Part shown: positions 33,409-35,287 of the stretch, one piece after another
Layout of the letters: every line of letters begins with the position of its first letter
Position numbering within the stretch: the first letter of the stretch is position 1
NCBI GenBank assembly: GCA_024680595.1
Contig: JAILCB010000009.1
Span: 1 to 35,287, forward strand
From: Lachnospiraceae bacterium
GTDB taxonomy: Bacteria; Bacillota; Clostridia; Lachnospirales; Lachnospiraceae
Length of the DNA: 35,287 bases
Reading direction: 5' to 3'
Program-made: the position numbers and the translations under genes
The notes under the pieces: generated by a model
What the model saw: the letters and a program-made list of their open reading frames with translations, nothing else
Database searches by the model: none
What the model was told of the DNA's origin: nothing

Positions 33409-34245
33409 TTACCCGTAATTTCTCACCACCACCTCGTCTACCTCGCCCCGGCCGCTGGCTACCGAGTTCACGGCCCGTTTGGCCTGCACGAGGGTGATAT
33501 GGTAGGCGGAATATTGGTCCAGAATAAAGGGGGTGGCTGAGTTGGAGAGCATAAAGCGGATTCCTCTCCGATCTAGCTGGTCACAGCTTTCCCGCAGACG
33601 GATTTGATCTTCCTTTGAGAAGCCGGCCTTTGCGTATCCTGTAAAACTGGATGTCTGGGATACCGGGTCATAGGGCGGATCCAGATAGACGAAGCAATCG
33701 TTGTCCACCTGAGACAATACCTCTTCATAGTCCAGAGAGGAAAAGGAGACCTGGGCCTCATTAAAGTAGGCGCTTACCGCCAGGAGTACCTGTTCATTTA
33801 CGATATTGGGGTTATGGTAATTCCCAAAGGGGGCATTGAATTCCCCGGCCTTATTGACCCGATAGAGCCCATTGTAGCAGGTTTTGTTGAGATAGAGGAT
33901 TCGGGCCGCCTTTTGGATGTCTGTAAGAGAACTGTATTTTTCTTTATCCCGGTCCCATTCCCGCACGGAATAGAAAAAATCTGATTCATTCCGGTAGTTC
34001 TTTAATTCTTCAATTAATTCCTGAACGTTTTCCTTAATTACTAAATAAACCCTTATAAGGTCCGAATTGATGTCATTAATTAGGGCCTTTTCCGGCTGGA
34101 GATGGAAGAGCAGAGCACCGCCGCCGACAAATGGTTCACAGTATGAAGTTATTTGCTTTGGAAGAAGTGGGGAAAGGCTGTCTAGAAGCTGCCTTTTCCC
34201 GCCCACCCATTTCAGGACGGGCATGACCAGCCTGTTCTTTATCAC
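33409..34245 (-). CDS. dam: DNA adenine methylase (Dam, D12 class)
   Basis: Transfers a methyl group to adenine N6, with GATC the typical family target. LKWVGGKRQLLDSL, the AdoMet motif EPFVGGGALLFHL, the LNKTCYNGLYRVNKAGEFN block and the catalytic DPPYDPVS are all present. 278 residues is normal. The GTG at 34245 has AAGGAG about 12 bases upstream; an ATG at 34224 (MPVLKWVGGK) is an alternative. No restriction enzyme lies beside it in the window, so it looks like an orphan methylase. Confidence 0.93.
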   Translation of the reverse strand: MIKNRLVMPVLKWVGGKRQLLDSLSPLLPKQITSYCEPFVGGGALLFHLQPEKALINDINSDLIRVYLVIKENVQELIEELKNYRNESDFFYSVREWDRDKEKYSSLTDIQKAARILYLNKTCYNGLYRVNKAGEFNAPFGNYHNPNIVNEQVLLAVSAYFNEAQVSFSSLDYEEVLSQVDNDCFVYLDPPYDPVSQTSSFTGYAKAGFSKEDQIRLRESCDQLDRRGIRFMLSNSATPFILDQYSAYHITLVQAKRAVNSVASGRGEVDEVVVRNYG

Positions 34246-34325
34246 TGTTCGAAGATGCTCCTTTTTTCATTTCCTTTTGCCACTATTATAGACCATGGAC
34301 AAAAGAGAGGCAAATGTGCGGGCGT

Positions 34326-34450
34326 GCATCTGTGAGTGTATAGGAGAATTGTCTGGGTGGCTTTAGGGTGCTGTGTGCAGGCGTGCATATTATCGTGCAT
34401 CTGTGAACGAGCAGGAGAATTGTCCGGCTGGCTTTAGGTTCCTGAGTTGG
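34326..34450 (+). repeat. 71-bp duplicated unit
   Basis: GCATCTGTGA begins at 34326 and 34397. Both are followed by AGGAGAATTGTC, TGGCTTTAGG and a CCTG or GCTG end. The second copy differs at several positions. It has no gene. Confidence 0.75.
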
Positions 34451-34502
34451 TGGGGATGGACTGGGCGTGCGGGATAGAAGAAAAAGTGTTTTCATGATTT
34501 AA

Positions 34503-34538
34503 GCCATGAACAATATGAGACATATTGCTCATGGCCTT
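34503..34538. terminator. strong hairpin before the second dispersed element
   Basis: GCCATGA-CAATATG (34503-34517) pairs with CATATTG-TCATGGC (34521-34535), 14 of 15 pairs, with an AGA loop and CTTTGATTT after it. It may terminate or may belong to the element that follows. Confidence 0.6.
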
Positions 34539-34545
34539 TGATTTG

Positions 34546-34675
34546 TGCAGGCTAGGAGCTAAAGTCTCATGGGACGCCTGGGTCCCGATGAGACACAAGA
34601 CGCAGCCCTTCATCGAAGGCCTGAAAGGCCTGAGATGTGGGCGTAGCCGGAATCGAGCAGGGGAGATTCCCTCCT
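34546..34675 (+). ncRNA. candidate structured RNA or dispersed element, copy 2
   Basis: Begins GCAGGCTA as in copy 1. Stems are GTCTCAT/ATGAGAC (34564-34594), AGGCCT/AGGCCT with a GAA loop (34617-34631 region), GCCC with CAT against ATG with GGGC, and a GGGA/TCCC end. Stem positions that differ from copy 1 mostly change on both sides. The single-stranded block GCGTAGCCGGAATCGAG is identical. Confidence 0.5.
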
Positions 34676-34734
34676 ACTATTCGATTTGGTTCTGAAGGTT
34701 TTCTATCAATGAAATTAGGAGGGGCGGTTAGTCT

Positions 34735-34830
34735 TCACTCCATTACCATATTGAAGAACCTTTTCGATCGTGACACCCTGGGGATTGTCAACACATCACT
34801 CCATTACCATATAGAAGAAACGCTCCAGTT
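34735..34830 (-). repeat. 61-bp duplication of the alcohol dehydrogenase 3' end
   Basis: TCACTCCATTACCATAT at 34796 (the stop end of the gene on the minus strand) recurs at 34735 with the next bases (TGAAGAACC for AGAAGAAAC) also similar. The outer copy is noncoding. Confidence 0.85.
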
Positions 34831-35287
34831 CCCGGGCGTTCCAGAGGACCGGGACAGGGTAGAGGGGGTTTGCTTCCTTGGCCGCATGTCGGGCCAGGTA
34901 AGGAATGTCCTTTTCTTTGATTCCCGGGATAGTCTCCGGAATTCCCATTCTGCGGTTCAGTTCCCGGACAGCCTTTATGAATTTCTGGGCGGCCGCCCCG
35001 GGGGAATCCCTCCTGTCTGCTACTCCGGCGGCCAGGGCCAAGGTTTGCAGCTTCCCTGCAATGACTGGGCCATAGGCGTCCAGGAAATAGGGGAGCAATA
35101 CGGCGTTTGTCAGGCCGTGGGGTGAATTGTAGGCGGCACTCAGAGCGTGGGAGACGGCGTGAACATATCCCACATAGGACTTGGAGAAGGCATCTCCGGC
35201 CAGGAAGGAGGCATAGAGCATCTCCTTTCTAGCCCTCATATCATCTCCGTTCCGGTATGCCTTTTCGACATTCTGAAAAATCAGGTG
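34796..35287 (-). CDS. iron-type alcohol dehydrogenase, C-terminal part (cut by the right edge)
   Basis: Open to the right edge. The visible 163 residues contain the metal-binding block GYVHAVSHALSAAYNSPHGL with its conserved His residues, then LLPYFLDAYGP, followed by the helical C-terminal domain and ending in NARELERFFYMVME. This is the C-terminal domain of group III (iron-type) alcohol dehydrogenases, NAD(P)-linked enzymes that reduce aldehydes in fermentation or oxidise alcohols. The catalytic N-terminal half and promoter lie outside. The exact substrate is unknown. Confidence 0.92.
   Translation of the reverse strand, partial: HLIFQNVEKAYRNGDDMRARKEMLYASFLAGDAFSKSYVGYVHAVSHALSAAYNSPHGLTNAVLLPYFLDAYGPVIAGKLQTLALAAGVADRRDSPGAAAQKFIKAVRELNRRMGIPETIPGIKEKDIPYLARHAAKEANPLYPVPVLWNARELERFFYMVME

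Larger units (their letters stand above)
34246..34734. other. intergenic region after the Dam gene
   Basis: It holds a 71-bp duplicated unit (34326 and 34397), a strong hairpin (34503-34535), the second copy of the dispersed element and then nothing I can assign before the alcohol dehydrogenase 3' end. Confidence 0.55.

Noticed and set aside
33009-33497. Overlapping open frames in the 85-bp array
   Set aside because: They are products of the repeat, and the hairpin structure explains the sequence better.

Overview
The window looks like a chromosomal segment of an anaerobic Clostridia member, most likely Lachnospiraceae. This is inferred from the gene families (anaerobic cobalamin genes cbiB and cbiD, class 2 galT, MecA, DegV, FtsW with a class B PBP, a thiolase under a perfect Rex box) and from AGGAGG-type ribosome binding sites. 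I make no species call. Most of the window is housekeeping metabolism and cell-envelope genes. No phage, CRISPR array, rRNA or tRNA was found.

Layout. 1-3929 (+): cobalamin genes, namely a CobU-type protein cut by the left edge, cbiB and cbiD. 4028-6759 (+): a DegV protein, MecA and a TtcA-type tRNA thiolase. 6855-9901 (+): galK and galT (Leloir pathway). 10216-13133 (+): a CNNM/CorC-type membrane protein and fumarase C. 13649-16710 (+): folE, a GT4 glycosyltransferase and a RibD_C-HD fusion protein. 16934-17614 (-): a DUF6935-like protein. 17976-24885 (+): zapA, a giant U32 peptidase, ftsW/rodA and a class B PBP. 25075-26286 (+): thiolase. 26804-29744 (-): a histidine phosphatase and an O-antigen ligase-like protein, next to fragments of an integrase and possibly a surface protein. 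30274-31092 (+): a HAD phosphatase. 31312-34245 (-): a 48-residue protein, an aldehyde dehydrogenase and an orphan Dam-type methylase. The right edge cuts an iron-type alcohol dehydrogenase (-).

The most unusual property is how much of the DNA is built from local tandem duplications. Between genes, short direct repeats (about 42-96 bp apart) repeatedly span the stop codon of the preceding gene: degV, galK, galT, fumC, ftsW and the alcohol dehydrogenase. Upstream of fumC, its 5' region is repeated four times. Inside genes, in-frame low-complexity repeats sit in or beside conserved enzyme cores: a 15-bp minisatellite in the CobU-type gene, about 80 extra residues in CbiB, three insertions in the U32 peptidase and one in FtsW. 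Other arrays contain hairpins (77/78 bp and 85 bp periods) or a TTGACATAAT core at 19-bp and about 44-bp spacing.

Other points of interest are a possible structured RNA or dispersed element present twice (26395-26526 and 34546-34675) with compensatory stem differences, a perfect Rex operator at the thiolase promoter, a RibD_C-HD fusion close to folE, and a 48-aa gene behind a palindrome. All functional calls come from reading the sequence; no database search was run.
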